From: Paludibacter propionicigenes WB4
Lineage (GTDB): Bacteria; Bacteroidota; Bacteroidia; Bacteroidales; Paludibacteraceae
DNA length: 64,000 nucleotides
Direction: 5' to 3'
Assembly: GCF_000183135.1 (NCBI RefSeq)
Contig: NC_014734.1
Location: 1,860,001-1,924,000, forward strand
A program made the position numbers and the translations under genes. A model generated the notes under the pieces. That model saw only the letters and a list, made by a program, of their open reading frames with translations, did no database searches and was not told the origin of the DNA. Below, piece after piece: positions 26,103 to 35,248 of the stretch; within the stretch, counting starts at the first letter, position 1; every line of letters starts with the position of its first letter.

Positions 26103-27663
26103 CGATATCGGTCGTCTGAGAGAAATTGCCAGTGGTTTTTGTCCTGAGGAAGCTCGTCAAATTGCTTCGGAGGTAATCCCCGATGATATTAATCTGGAAA
26201 GTGTGTATGCCTCTTTTGCTCAATTGCAAAATCCTTTGGGAATAAGCACCGGCGGACTGGTATTGCCCGATTTTCAGGCCGGACTGCCTTTTACCGACGG
26301 GCTAAACAACTTGTTTTTTCCGGATTCGCCCGCAACCACCAAACAGGATGACTTGTCGTCGGCTGCACGCAATCAATTTGCCGATAATACCTATTCGGAT
26401 TATTCGTTTCTCCGCGATCAGGAATTTAATTATAGTAACAGGGATGTGTTTGATGTGCAAACCATTCGCAAAGACTTTCCCATTTTGCATCAAAAGGTAA
26501 ATGGCAAAGATCTGATTTGGTTCGACAATGCCGCTACAACCCAAAAACCTGCGCATGTTATCAATACCTTGACCCGTTTTTATCAACAGGATAACTCGAA
26601 TATTCACCGTGCTGCACATACACTGGCGGCTCGTTCCACCGATGCTTACGAAGGTGCCCGTGAGAAAGTGAAAGACTTTATTCATGCTTCGAGTCCCGAT
26701 GAAATTATTTTTGTGCGTGGCACGACGGAAGGAATAAATCTGGTGGCACAAACTTACGGCCGGAAATATATTCAGGAAGGCGATGAAATTATCATCTCCA
26801 CACTCGATCATCATGCCAATATTGTGCCCTGGCAACAACTTGCCAAAGAAAAAAAGGCCAAACTGCTGGTTATTCCGATCAATGATAATGGCGAGATCAT
26901 TCTCGAAGAGTATGAACGTCTTCTTTCTCCACGGACAAAGATTGTGTCCATCGGACAGGTGAATAATACCTTTGGGACAATACTGCCAATCAAAACCATG
27001 ATCGATCTGGCTAAGCGTTATGGTGCCCGGGTGCTGATTGATGGTGCGCAATCTGTGGCTCATACGCCGGTGGATGTACAGGAACTAGGTTGCGACTTTT
27101 TTGTTTTCTCGGGTCATAAGATATATGCTCCCAATGGAATAGGAGTCGTTTATGGAAAGAAAGAGATACTCGATATTTTGCCACCCTGGCAAGGAGGAGG
27201 TAACATGATTCAGGATGTAACTTTCGAAGAAACGATTTTCAACGGACCTCCGGCACGTTTCGAAGCGGGAACTCCCAACGTGGCTGATGCCGTAGGGTTG
27301 GGTGCAGCGTTAGATTATGTAAGTCATGTAGGGTTGGTGAACATCTCAAAATACGAACACTATCTTACCGAGTATGCGCGTGAACATTTGTCGAAGATTA
27401 ACGGGTTAACTCTCATCGGTAATCCGCGCGAACGGGTAAGTGTTGTTTCTTTCGTATTGAAAGATGTACCTACGCCCGAAGTAGGACGATTGCTTGATAA
27501 AGATGCCGGAATAGCCCTGCGTGCGGGGCATCATTGCGCACAACCGTCTTTACGCCGATTGGGGGTGGAAGCCACTGTTCGTCCGTCATTCTCGTTTTAC
27601 AATACCACCGACGAAATTGATAAACTGGTGGATGCCGTAAGAAGGATACAATCAAACAGATAA
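26041..27663 (+). CDS. SufS-type cysteine desulfurase with N-terminal encapsulin-targeting extension
   Basis: A 540-residue PLP enzyme that releases sulfur from cysteine as a protein persulfide. The SufS-like core begins near residue 137 (DVQTIRKDFPILHQ), with PLP Lys360 (FSGHKIYAPNG) and catalytic Cys499 (LRAGHHCAQPSLRRLG). About 136 extra N-terminal residues are low in structure and rich in Asn, Ser, Pro and Asp, matching the disordered cargo-loading domain of encapsulated desulfurases. Directly downstream of the shell gene. Part of the extension (residues 13-20) is encoded by an interspersed repeat. Confidence 0.93.
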   Translation: MLELNNSNTNYKSPSGDLGGFDIGRLREIASGFCPEEARQIASEVIPDDINLESVYASFAQLQNPLGISTGGLVLPDFQAGLPFTDGLNNLFFPDSPATTKQDDLSSAARNQFADNTYSDYSFLRDQEFNYSNRDVFDVQTIRKDFPILHQKVNGKDLIWFDNAATTQKPAHVINTLTRFYQQDNSNIHRAAHTLAARSTDAYEGAREKVKDFIHASSPDEIIFVRGTTEGINLVAQTYGRKYIQEGDEIIISTLDHHANIVPWQQLAKEKKAKLLVIPINDNGEIILEEYERLLSPRTKIVSIGQVNNTFGTILPIKTMIDLAKRYGARVLIDGAQSVAHTPVDVQELGCDFFVFSGHKIYAPNGIGVVYGKKEILDILPPWQGGGNMIQDVTFEETIFNGPPARFEAGTPNVADAVGLGAALDYVSHVGLVNISKYEHYLTEYAREHLSKINGLTLIGNPRERVSVVSFVLKDVPTPEVGRLLDKDAGIALRAGHHCAQPSLRRLGVEATVRPSFSFYNTTDEIDKLVDAVRRIQSNR

Positions 27664-27728
27664 GGAAATAAATTATAAATAAACTTATTGACGGGGTGAT
27701 TTTAAAGTCATTCCGTCAATTTCGCAAT

Positions 27729-28211
27729 ATGGCAGTTATAATAAGACAAATACAAAAAAGTGACAATAAAACTTTGGCAGAACTCATTAGAACGGTTTTT
27801 CGCGAGTTCAATATTGATCGACCCGGAACGGTTTATACCGACCCGACGACAGATAATCTATACGAATTGTTTCAAGATGATTTATCAAGGTATTGGGTAG
27901 CTGAAGAAGATGGAGTTTTACTTGGCGGCTGTGGAATTTATCCTACTAACGGACTTCCATCAGATTGTGCAGAACTGGTTAAATACTACCTTTCATCCGA
28001 CGCAAGAGGTAAAGGCATTGGAAAGCTTTTATTGCAGGTAAACATAAATACAGCCAGAGAACTGGGATATAAACAATTGTATCTGGAGAGTTTCCCTGAA
28101 TTAGACAAAGCAGTTACAATCTATAAGAGATTAGGATTTAGACAAATAAATGAATCGTTAGGAAACTCAGGACATTCTGCCTGTACTATTTGGATGTTGA
28201 AAGAATTATAA
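27729..28211 (+). CDS. GNAT-family N-acetyltransferase
   Basis: ATG 27729 (MAVIIRQIQKSD) is the likely start; a GTG at 27696 would add 11 residues. The 160-residue protein has the acetyl-CoA motif SSDARGKGIGKLLLQ and the C-terminal AVTIYKRLGFRQI. Its substrate cannot be read. It follows the desulfurase gene by 65 bp and is probably the tail of the P1 operon. Acetylation of an amino acid such as cysteine, or of an operon protein, is possible but unsupported. Confidence 0.8.
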   Translation: MAVIIRQIQKSDNKTLAELIRTVFREFNIDRPGTVYTDPTTDNLYELFQDDLSRYWVAEEDGVLLGGCGIYPTNGLPSDCAELVKYYLSSDARGKGIGKLLLQVNINTARELGYKQLYLESFPELDKAVTIYKRLGFRQINESLGNSGHSACTIWMLKEL

Positions 28212-28230
28212 AATTTTAAATCAGTTGATT

Positions 28231-28737
28231 ATGAGTGTAGAGATAATTGTCAGAACAAATTCCATGGCGTATGCTAAAGATTTTAAACGCATTAATGAAG
28301 ACTGGATTTCCTCCAACTTTTGGTTGGAAGAGGCGGACAAACTGGTTTTGAATGATCCACAAAAATATATTCTGGATAAGGGTGGAGTTGTTTTTATAGC
28401 CCTATTGAATGGAGTTCCTGTCGGCACATGTGCATTAGTAGTCCAAGATTTTTTCACCTGTGAACTGGTTAAGATGGCAGTAGACCCTCAAGCCCGAAAC
28501 CGAGGTATAGGTCGATTACTTGGTTTGGCTTTAATTGAAAAAGCCCGCGATCGTGGTTTTAAACGTGTTGTGTTGGAAGGAAACACCAAAATGACCGCTT
28601 CTATTTCATTATACCGACAACTTGGTTTTGAAGAAGTGCCTTTGTCTGAAATAAATCAAAGTCAACTGCATGCACGCTGTAATATTTATATGGAGCTGAA
28701 ATTAGATTCTAATGTTCTACCAGAGTATTATATCTGA
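28231..28737 (+). CDS. GNAT-family N-acetyltransferase
   Basis: ATG 28231 (MSVEIIVRTNSMAYAKDF) is preferred over a TTG two codons earlier. The 168-residue protein has the acetyl-CoA loop DPQARNRGIGRLLGLALIEKA and the C-terminal ISLYRQLGFEEVP. It resembles GNATs that follow cysteine or amino-acid metabolism genes in Bacteroidota. The gene begins 19 bp after the first GNAT and the two are probably co-transcribed, though they are not close paralogues. Confidence 0.8.
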   Translation: MSVEIIVRTNSMAYAKDFKRINEDWISSNFWLEEADKLVLNDPQKYILDKGGVVFIALLNGVPVGTCALVVQDFFTCELVKMAVDPQARNRGIGRLLGLALIEKARDRGFKRVVLEGNTKMTASISLYRQLGFEEVPLSEINQSQLHARCNIYMELKLDSNVLPEYYI

Positions 28738-28818
28738 GATTGTTCTGTGTACTTGACTTTGAATCTATAACTATATTCTTCTGGTAGTAGTTATAATTAC
28801 ATTACCATTTAAAATTGA

Positions 28819-28826
28819 TAACTTTG
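28819..28826 (+). promoter_or_regulatory. -7 box of the gamma-glutamyltranspeptidase gene
   Basis: TAACTTTG matches the Bacteroidota -7 consensus TAnnTTTG. Transcription would begin about 28833, after the ATG at 28831, which argues for ATG 28864 as the real start. The sulfur-regulon palindrome is not present here. Confidence 0.5.
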
Positions 28827-28863
28827 CATTATGAACAATCATTTGAAGAAGAAATATAGCTCT

Positions 28864-30528
28864 ATGTATAAGTATTTTACGTTGCTTTTGGCTTTGTGTT
28901 TTTCGCTGTCAGCGTTTTCACAAAACTATAAAACCGGAATGGTAGTGTCTGCTCATCCCGAGGCATCTAAAGTGGGAGTTGCTATCTTAAAGCAAGGTGG
29001 AAATGCCATTGATGCTGCAGTTGCTGTAGAATTTGCTTTGGCGGTGGTATATCCGAATGCCGGCAATATTGGTGGTGGTGGATTTATGGTTTACCGGGCT
29101 TCATCGGGTGCTGTCTCGGCACTTGACTTCAGGGAAACCGCGCCTTCAAAAGCTTCGCGAGATATGTACCTGGATAAAAACGGGAATCCGGTTTCTGATT
29201 TAAGTCAGTACGGTTCGTTAGCAGTAGGAATTCCCGGATCGGTGGCCGGTATGGTGGAGGCGCATGCTAAATATGGAAAACTGGCATGGCGAAAACTTAT
29301 TGAACCAGCCATCCAGCTAGCTTCAGAGGGCTTTCACATTACAGCCATGCAAGCTTCGGAGCTCAATAAACATCACGATGATTTTATTAAATGTAATTCT
29401 ACCAAAACAGTTTTTGCGAATGAAAAACAATGGAAAGCCGGCGATATATTGAAACAGACTGAACTGGCAAAAACACTGACTTTGATAAAGAATAAAGGAC
29501 GTAAAGGTTTTTATGAAGGACGTACCGCGAGACTTATTGTGGCAGAAATGAACCGTGGAAATGGAATAGTAACGCTGAATGATTTGAAAAAATATCGGGC
29601 TATATGGCGCGAACCGGTTGTCGGAAATTACAAGAATTTTAAAATTATCACTATGCCTCCTTCTTCGAGTGGCGGAATAGCACTTATCAGCTTGATGAAA
29701 TCTGTTGAACCTTATCCGATTTCAAAATGGGGCTTTCAGAAGGATTCAACCGTGAGGCTAATGGTGGAAGCCGAACGTCGGATTTATGCCGACCGGTCCA
29801 CTCATCTGGGTGATCCGGACTTCAATCCGATTCATCAAAAAGAGCTGCTCAATGATAAATATATTAAAGACCGTATGAGTTCGGTATCTTTTGACAGAGC
29901 CACTCCCAGCCAGGAAGTAAAACCCGGTAACCTGAACGGATATGAAAGTGAGCAAACCACTCATTTTTCGATAGTCGATAAGGATGGTAATGCTGTGTCG
30001 ATAACCACAACACTCAATGGCTCATACGGTTCGCATGTGGTAGTAGCAGGTGCCGGATTTTTATTGAATAATGAGATGGATGACTTTTCTATAAAAGCAG
30101 GATTCCCCAATCAATACGGATTGGTTGGAGGTTTGCTGAACGCTATTGAACCGAATAAACGCATGCTTAGCTCCATGACACCTACTATACTTGAAAAAGA
30201 TGGAAAATTATTTCTTGTTGTAGGATCGCCTGGAGGCTCAACTATAATTACCACCGTTTTTCAAACAATTCTTAATGTAATTGAATTCGGAATGCCTGTG
30301 CAGACAGCTGTTAATGCAGCACGTTTTCATCATCAGTGGTTGCCGGATAAAGTATTTGTTGAAGATAATGCTATACCGCAAAATGTACGTGAACATCTTA
30401 GTTCTACAGGATATGAAATTGTGCCCAGAGACAAAATTGGTCGGGTTGATGCTGTGCAAATCACCGCTGATGGTTGGCTGCAAGGTGGCGCCGATTCGAG
30501 AGGGGATGATGCTGTTAGTGCTTATTAA
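28864..30528 (+). CDS. ggt: Gamma-glutamyltranspeptidase
   Basis: From ATG 28864 the protein has a clean Sec signal peptide (MYKYFTLLLALCFSLSAFSQ); the longer frame from 28831 starts upstream of the expected transcript start. The periplasmic precursor of 554 residues self-cleaves before the Thr of ESEQTTHFSIVDKDGN to give large and small subunits. Other motifs are GNIGGGGFMVYR and MLSSMTPTIL ... SPGGSTI. It hydrolyses glutathione and other gamma-glutamyl compounds, feeding cysteine-containing peptides into the sulfur pool, which suits its neighbours. Confidence 0.93.
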   Translation: MYKYFTLLLALCFSLSAFSQNYKTGMVVSAHPEASKVGVAILKQGGNAIDAAVAVEFALAVVYPNAGNIGGGGFMVYRASSGAVSALDFRETAPSKASRDMYLDKNGNPVSDLSQYGSLAVGIPGSVAGMVEAHAKYGKLAWRKLIEPAIQLASEGFHITAMQASELNKHHDDFIKCNSTKTVFANEKQWKAGDILKQTELAKTLTLIKNKGRKGFYEGRTARLIVAEMNRGNGIVTLNDLKKYRAIWREPVVGNYKNFKIITMPPSSSGGIALISLMKSVEPYPISKWGFQKDSTVRLMVEAERRIYADRSTHLGDPDFNPIHQKELLNDKYIKDRMSSVSFDRATPSQEVKPGNLNGYESEQTTHFSIVDKDGNAVSITTTLNGSYGSHVVVAGAGFLLNNEMDDFSIKAGFPNQYGLVGGLLNAIEPNKRMLSSMTPTILEKDGKLFLVVGSPGGSTIITTVFQTILNVIEFGMPVQTAVNAARFHHQWLPDKVFVEDNAIPQNVREHLSSTGYEIVPRDKIGRVDAVQITADGWLQGGADSRGDDAVSAY

Positions 30529-30623
30529 GACTAAAAGACTTCTTGCGTCGAATTTTTATATTTGATTTAGAACATGTAACTTTTTTGTTGAATTTTAATT
30601 AAAATCGCATTCTTAACTATAAA

Positions 30624-30694
30624 ATACCTAAAATGAGGTATATAGAATGACCTAAAATTGGTATTTGATGTATTGAGGGTGTCATCTATCTTTG
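30624..30694 (+). promoter_or_regulatory. Sulfur-regulon promoter P2 (PstS-like/SusCD/sulfatase unit)
   Basis: Two palindromes, ATACCTAAAATGAGGTAT (30624-30641) and ATGACCTAAAATTGGTAT (30647-30664), lie 23 bp apart. The -7 box TATCTTTG (30687-30694) starts 22 bp after the second. A 57-codon leader ORF with four Cys codons follows. Confidence 0.75.
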
Positions 30695-30737
30695 CATCGT
30701 GAACGAGAAACTTCAGATTCAAACAAAGGTATAGTAT

Positions 30738-30911
30738 ATGAGAACAGGTATTTATTATATTAATCAAAACATTCTGTTTGCTTCGAAACAACGAAGTGAA
30801 CAGCTTCCGGACAGGAACCGGATTCTCTCTATAGTTCAACGAACTTTTTCTTTAGAACCAAATTACACCTCCTCATCTATGCGAATGTGCTGTTGTTGCA
30901 CTGCGTATTGA
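30738..30911 (+). CDS. Cys-run leader peptide (MRMCCCCTAY C-terminus)
   Basis: A 57-codon ORF lies between P2 and the PstS-like gene. It ends SSSMRMCCCCTAY-stop, with TGC TGT TGT TGC as consecutive codons just before the stop; an internal ATG at 30879 would give only MRMCCCCTAY. The leader before the second SusC gene is also 57 codons and ends SSSTRMGCCM. Four adjacent Cys codons near the end of a leader fit cysteine-sensing attenuation, as shown for Cys-rich uORFs in mycobacteria. No clear terminator follows, so here the mechanism could involve Rho or mRNA stability. Confidence 0.65.
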   Translation: MRTGIYYINQNILFASKQRSEQLPDRNRILSIVQRTFSLEPNYTSSSMRMCCCCTAY

Positions 30912-31064
30912 ATTCTCACATATTCATTAGTTCTCGTTTCTTTTTCCTCTATAATCTACGAGACTAGAAATTTCACAAGTTTATCACATTTCTTTTCACT
31001 CTTTTCAGGTCATATATTGGTCTGATTTAGCCATTAATATATTCATTTTTAAAAACTCAGGAAT

Positions 31065-31991
31065 ATGAAACCAACTTATTTTTATCAATTGCTTTTCGCT
31101 TTATTTATTTCAGCTACTGCTTTTGGGGCAGAAAATAAAGCTAACGAAACTATTACAATTTCAGGAACAAAATTTACGTATCCATTAATCGAAAAATGGA
31201 TTGCCGAATATACTAAAGTAAACCCAAATGCCAGTATAAAACTTGCTTCAAAAATCTCGGGTGCTGAAGTTGACTTAAGTGTCATTGCACATCAGCCAAC
31301 CAAGGAAGAACTGGCAGATAATAAGGAAATTATATATACCGGTAGATATGCTTTACTCCCGATAACAAATACTAAAAATCCACTTTTGGCTACAACTGCT
31401 AAGAAAGGCTTAAGCAGAAAGGAGATTGACAAGTTGTTTTTTGAGGTAATTGATTACGATGCAGAACCAACAAAAGAGAAGCCTAAATATCAAGCTACAA
31501 TTTATTCAAGAGAAAATAAGGCTTGTGCATCTACAGCTTTAGCCAATTATTTTGGTCATGTATCTGCGGAAATAAGAGGTAAAAAAGTGTTGGGTGATGA
31601 TATTTATTTGATTTCAGCAGTTAAGAAAGATTCAATAGGTCTGGCTTATAATAACTTGGGTTATTTGTATGATACTAATTCACGCAAATTGAAAGATGGT
31701 ATTGCACTGCTTCCACTTGATTTGAAAAAAGAAACAAAAGAAATTCTGACAGGCAACTTGGATTTGGTATTAGATGCCCTTGAGAAAAGTCATATAGAAA
31801 CTATACCTGTTGAAAAGATTGGATTTATCTACTCACAAGAAACTCCAAAAAAAGAAATTTCAGATTTTCTAAAATGGGTTCTGACCGAAGGGCAAAAATT
31901 TAACCATAGCGAAGGATTTCTAAATCTGGATAAACAATCGTTGGCAGAACAAACAAATCTGTTGTCGGAGAAATACCTTACGTTAAAATAA
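31065..31991 (+). CDS. PstS-like periplasmic anion-binding protein, copy 1
   Basis: A 308-residue exported protein (signal peptide to about residue 21, TAFGAEN) of the PBP-like domain family that includes PstS. Blocks: ISGTKFTYPLIEKWIAEYTK, the Ser/Cys-containing YSRENKACASTALANYFGH, and FLKWVLTEGQKFNHSEGFLNL. It is related to the protein at 58199 (both contain LTEGQK and NNLGY/NNIAY). No ABC permease or ATPase is nearby. Its place behind a sulfur-regulon promoter suggests binding of sulfate or another sulfur oxyanion rather than phosphate; this is inference. Confidence 0.8.
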   Translation: MKPTYFYQLLFALFISATAFGAENKANETITISGTKFTYPLIEKWIAEYTKVNPNASIKLASKISGAEVDLSVIAHQPTKEELADNKEIIYTGRYALLPITNTKNPLLATTAKKGLSRKEIDKLFFEVIDYDAEPTKEKPKYQATIYSRENKACASTALANYFGHVSAEIRGKKVLGDDIYLISAVKKDSIGLAYNNLGYLYDTNSRKLKDGIALLPLDLKKETKEILTGNLDLVLDALEKSHIETIPVEKIGFIYSQETPKKEISDFLKWVLTEGQKFNHSEGFLNLDKQSLAEQTNLLSEKYLTLK

Positions 31992-32018
31992 AATATTCAC
32001 TATTTAAATATACATAAA

Positions 32019-32065
32019 GCGAGCGTCCCCTTCTCCGTCGGCAAACTGATTGAGGGTACGCCCGC
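32019..32065. repeat. Imperfect hairpin in the spacer before susC1
   Basis: GCGAGCGTCCCCTT (32019-32032) and GAGGGTACGCCCGC (32052-32065) pair at 11 of 14 positions. The G/C content contrasts with the AT-rich spacer, which suggests an inserted interspersed repeat or an RNA structure between the PstS-like and SusC genes. Confidence 0.45.
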
Positions 32066-32082
32066 CACAATTCAAAAATTGT

Positions 32083-35000
32083 ATGGCAAAATTACCATTT
32101 ATTTTTGGGAACGGCAAAACGTTTCTAAATAATTCTTTACGCAAATATGGAGTACTATTCCTGTTTGCTGTTTTAACTACTCTTGCTGCCCGAGCTCAAC
32201 AAATAGAGGTAAGCGGAAAAATCTTGGAAGAAGGTACAAAACTTCCGGTTATTGGAGCCACAGTCAAAGTTAAAGGGCAACAACTCGGTACAGTTTCAGA
32301 CGCTACCGGAGAGTTTCGTTTAAAAGTAAGAACGCTCCCTGTAACATTAAATGTTTCAATAGTAGGATATAGGCCTCAGGAAATAGATGTATACGAAGCC
32401 GAACCAACTACTATCTATCTTACAGAAGATCAAAACAGATTGAGTACAGTAGTGGTCATTGGCTACGGTACCCAGAAACGTAGTGATTTTACAGGATCGT
32501 TATCTTCGATATCCGTTCCGCAAATTAAGGAATCCGGACAAACATCATTTGTGAATGCATTGCAGGGATTAGCTTCCGGTGTTCAGGTAACACAGACTTC
32601 CGGTGCACCCGGTGGAGCATCCACCATCAGAATCAGAGGTGGTAATTCTATTACTGGCGGCAATGAGCCTCTTTACGTAATTGATGGTTTCCCTGTGTAC
32701 AATAATACCAGCGATGCAAATGCCGGAGCACTCAATGGTGGATTGGCAGATGCCGGAACCAGAATTAATCCATTGTCAAGCATTAATCCTGAAGATATTG
32801 AATCTATCGATATATTAAAAGATGCATCCTCAACAGCCATTTATGGTTCAAGAGGGGCTAACGGAGTAATTATTATTACTACCAAAAGGGGTAAAACCGG
32901 AGTAGGTAAAGTTACTTATACAGGATCGTATGGAGTTCAACAAGTTGCACATAAAATTGACTTGTTAAGCGGTAAAGAGTGGGCTCAGTATAAGAACGAT
33001 GCTTTAATCAATGCTGGAAAATCTCCGTTGTACACTCAAACTGATATTAATGCCTTAAACGGGACTGACTGGCAGAACGCATTATTAAGAGATGCTTCCA
33101 TTCAGTCGCACAACATTGGCATCATAGGTGGTACTGATAAAAATAAATATTCGGTGTCTGTAGGATATTTAGATCAACAAGGTATCATCATAAACACCGG
33201 ATACAAAAGATACAATGCACGTGTTGCGTTGGATAGCAAAGTAAATGAAAAATTTACACTCGGTGTAAACTTCAACAACAGTTATTCAACTTCTGAAATA
33301 GCTCCGGATGGAATTCTGAAAAATGCATTATTCTTTTCACCATTGGCCAGTATATATGATAATGCTGGTAACTATACACTTAGCAATCCTTATATCACTA
33401 CTCAGGGTAATCCGGTTGCTTACCTCAATGAGGCTACCAATATTTCCAAAACAAACCGCCTGTTATCAAGTGGATTTGGAGAATATGAGATTATCAAAGG
33501 GCTAAAAGCAAAATTTCTGATTGGTGCCGACCTGATATATAATAAGCAAAACAGTTACATACCTTCCACTATTCTCGATGGTCAGACATACGGAGGTTTA
33601 GCATCTGTAGGATTTAAAAGTGTGTCAAATGTATTAAATGAAAATACGATAACTTACAATAAAACCATTGCAAACAAACATAATCTGGAATTTTTGGGTG
33701 GTTTTACTCAACAACAATCAGTGGCAGAAGGTGCTGTCGCTCGTTCATCTAAATTTACAAATGATGTAGTAGAATACAACGACCTTGCAAGTGGAGCTAC
33801 ACTTCAAACACCATCAAGTGTCTATTCTAAATGGACATTACTATCGTATTTAGGTCGTGCCACATACAATTACAATCAGAAATATTTTGCCTCTGTAAGC
33901 TTCCGTGCTGATGGATCGTCCCGATTGGGACGGAATAATCGCTGGGGTTATTTTCCTTCATTATCATTTGCCTGGCAAGCTGATAAAGAAGTGTTCCTGA
34001 ATAAGTTCGTAGAAAGTGCTAAAATCAGCAAACTAAAGTTTCGTGCAAGTGCCGGTACTACAGGTAGTCAGGAAATTGCGCCTTATCAATCACTTTCGGT
34101 ACTCACAGCTTACACTTATCCAACGGCAACAGGAACTTTGATTACTGGTTATTCTTCATCTCAAATTCCAAATCCTGATTTAAAGTGGGAAACAACTAAT
34201 CAGTACAATGCAGGATTTGATATAGGATTTTTTAAAGATAGAATAAATCTTGTTTTTGATGCATACTACAAAAAAACTAACGATTTACTGTTGGCAGTGG
34301 CTGTTCCATTGAGTAGTGGATATACATCTTCGCTTCAGAATATAGGTAGTGTTGGCAATAAAGGATTGGAAGTAACTTTAAATACTGAAAACATCAAAAC
34401 TAAAAATTTTACATGGACAACTGATATAACGTATTCTATTAATCGTAACAAAGTTCTTTCATTGAACGAAGGTACAAAGCAGATATTTGTTGCAAGTGAG
34501 ATTCAAACCGGTAATGCCATTATTGTAGGTCAGCCTTTAGGTACTTTTTGGGGATATAAAACCGATGGACTATATCGTAATACGAGCGAAATCCCAACTA
34601 CTCCACTTATTGCCAATACCAAAGTGGGTGATGTAAAATATCTTGATTTAGGTGGTAACGCAGATGGTTCTCCCGATGGAAAAATCACTCAGGCAGGCGA
34701 CCAAACTACTATTGGAAATGCACAACCTGATTTTATTTTCGGTTTTACCAATAATTTAAGATACAAAAATTTCGATTTATCAATCTTTTTGAACGGTTCA
34801 GTTGGAAATCAGATATATAGCTATTTTTTGCAGCAATTAATGACCCCAACTGGTTATCAAAATGTTATAGGCGGATTTGCTGACCATTATACAGCTGATA
34901 ACACAAGTGCCAGATATCAGAGACCTAACGAAAATATTACGACAAATGCTGTGTCTGATTTGTATGTCTATAATGCTTCTTATCTTCGGTTAAAATCATT

Positions 35001-35220
35001 AACATTAGGATATACATTACCAAAAAGTCTGACAAAAAAAATTAAGATAGAAAAACTCAGAATATATGCTACCGGCAATAATTTACTAACAATTACTTCT
35101 TATCCTGGCTTTGACCCAGAAGTTAACTTTTACGATTCAAACTCCAGTCGTCAGGGAGTCGATTTTGGATCATATCCTTCTTCAAAAACGTATACAGCAG
35201 GTGTAAGTATTACCTTTTGA
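32083..35220 (+). CDS. SusC/RagA-type TonB-dependent outer-membrane transporter, copy 1
   Basis: ATG 32083 (MAKLPFIFGNGKTF) is the likely start; TTG 32050 would add 11 residues. About 1045 residues: signal peptide ending at ARA-QQ, a CarboxypepD-reg-like domain (VSGKILEEGTKLPVIGATVKV in part), a TonB-box-like region (STVVVIGYGTQKRSD), a plug domain (NALQGLASGVQVTQ, IRIRGGNS, PLYVIDGFPV, SIDILKDASSTAIYGSRGANG) and a beta barrel to the terminal Phe. Together with the next gene it should import an oligomeric or sulfated nutrient across the outer membrane. Confidence 0.93.
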   Translation: MAKLPFIFGNGKTFLNNSLRKYGVLFLFAVLTTLAARAQQIEVSGKILEEGTKLPVIGATVKVKGQQLGTVSDATGEFRLKVRTLPVTLNVSIVGYRPQEIDVYEAEPTTIYLTEDQNRLSTVVVIGYGTQKRSDFTGSLSSISVPQIKESGQTSFVNALQGLASGVQVTQTSGAPGGASTIRIRGGNSITGGNEPLYVIDGFPVYNNTSDANAGALNGGLADAGTRINPLSSINPEDIESIDILKDASSTAIYGSRGANGVIIITTKRGKTGVGKVTYTGSYGVQQVAHKIDLLSGKEWAQYKNDALINAGKSPLYTQTDINALNGTDWQNALLRDASIQSHNIGIIGGTDKNKYSVSVGYLDQQGIIINTGYKRYNARVALDSKVNEKFTLGVNFNNSYSTSEIAPDGILKNALFFSPLASIYDNAGNYTLSNPYITTQGNPVAYLNEATNISKTNRLLSSGFGEYEIIKGLKAKFLIGADLIYNKQNSYIPSTILDGQTYGGLASVGFKSVSNVLNENTITYNKTIANKHNLEFLGGFTQQQSVAEGAVARSSKFTNDVVEYNDLASGATLQTPSSVYSKWTLLSYLGRATYNYNQKYFASVSFRADGSSRLGRNNRWGYFPSLSFAWQADKEVFLNKFVESAKISKLKFRASAGTTGSQEIAPYQSLSVLTAYTYPTATGTLITGYSSSQIPNPDLKWETTNQYNAGFDIGFFKDRINLVFDAYYKKTNDLLLAVAVPLSSGYTSSLQNIGSVGNKGLEVTLNTENIKTKNFTWTTDITYSINRNKVLSLNEGTKQIFVASEIQTGNAIIVGQPLGTFWGYKTDGLYRNTSEIPTTPLIANTKVGDVKYLDLGGNADGSPDGKITQAGDQTTIGNAQPDFIFGFTNNLRYKNFDLSIFLNGSVGNQIYSYFLQQLMTPTGYQNVIGGFADHYTADNTSARYQRPNENITTNAVSDLYVYNASYLRLKSLTLGYTLPKSLTKKIKIEKLRIYATGNNLLTITSYPGFDPEVNFYDSNSSRQGVDFGSYPSSKTYTAGVSITF

Positions 35221-35248
35221 TACAATAATCATAACTAATTAATATGAG

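Noticed and set aside
26302-27063. 253-residue minus-strand ORF opposite the desulfurase gene
   Set aside because: It is a shadow of a well-supported coding frame; composition and lack of domains argue against a gene.
28769-28830. Sulfur-regulon operator before ggt
   Set aside because: ATTACC and GATAA are present but the N8 spacing and GGTAT half are not; ggt appears to have an ordinary promoter.
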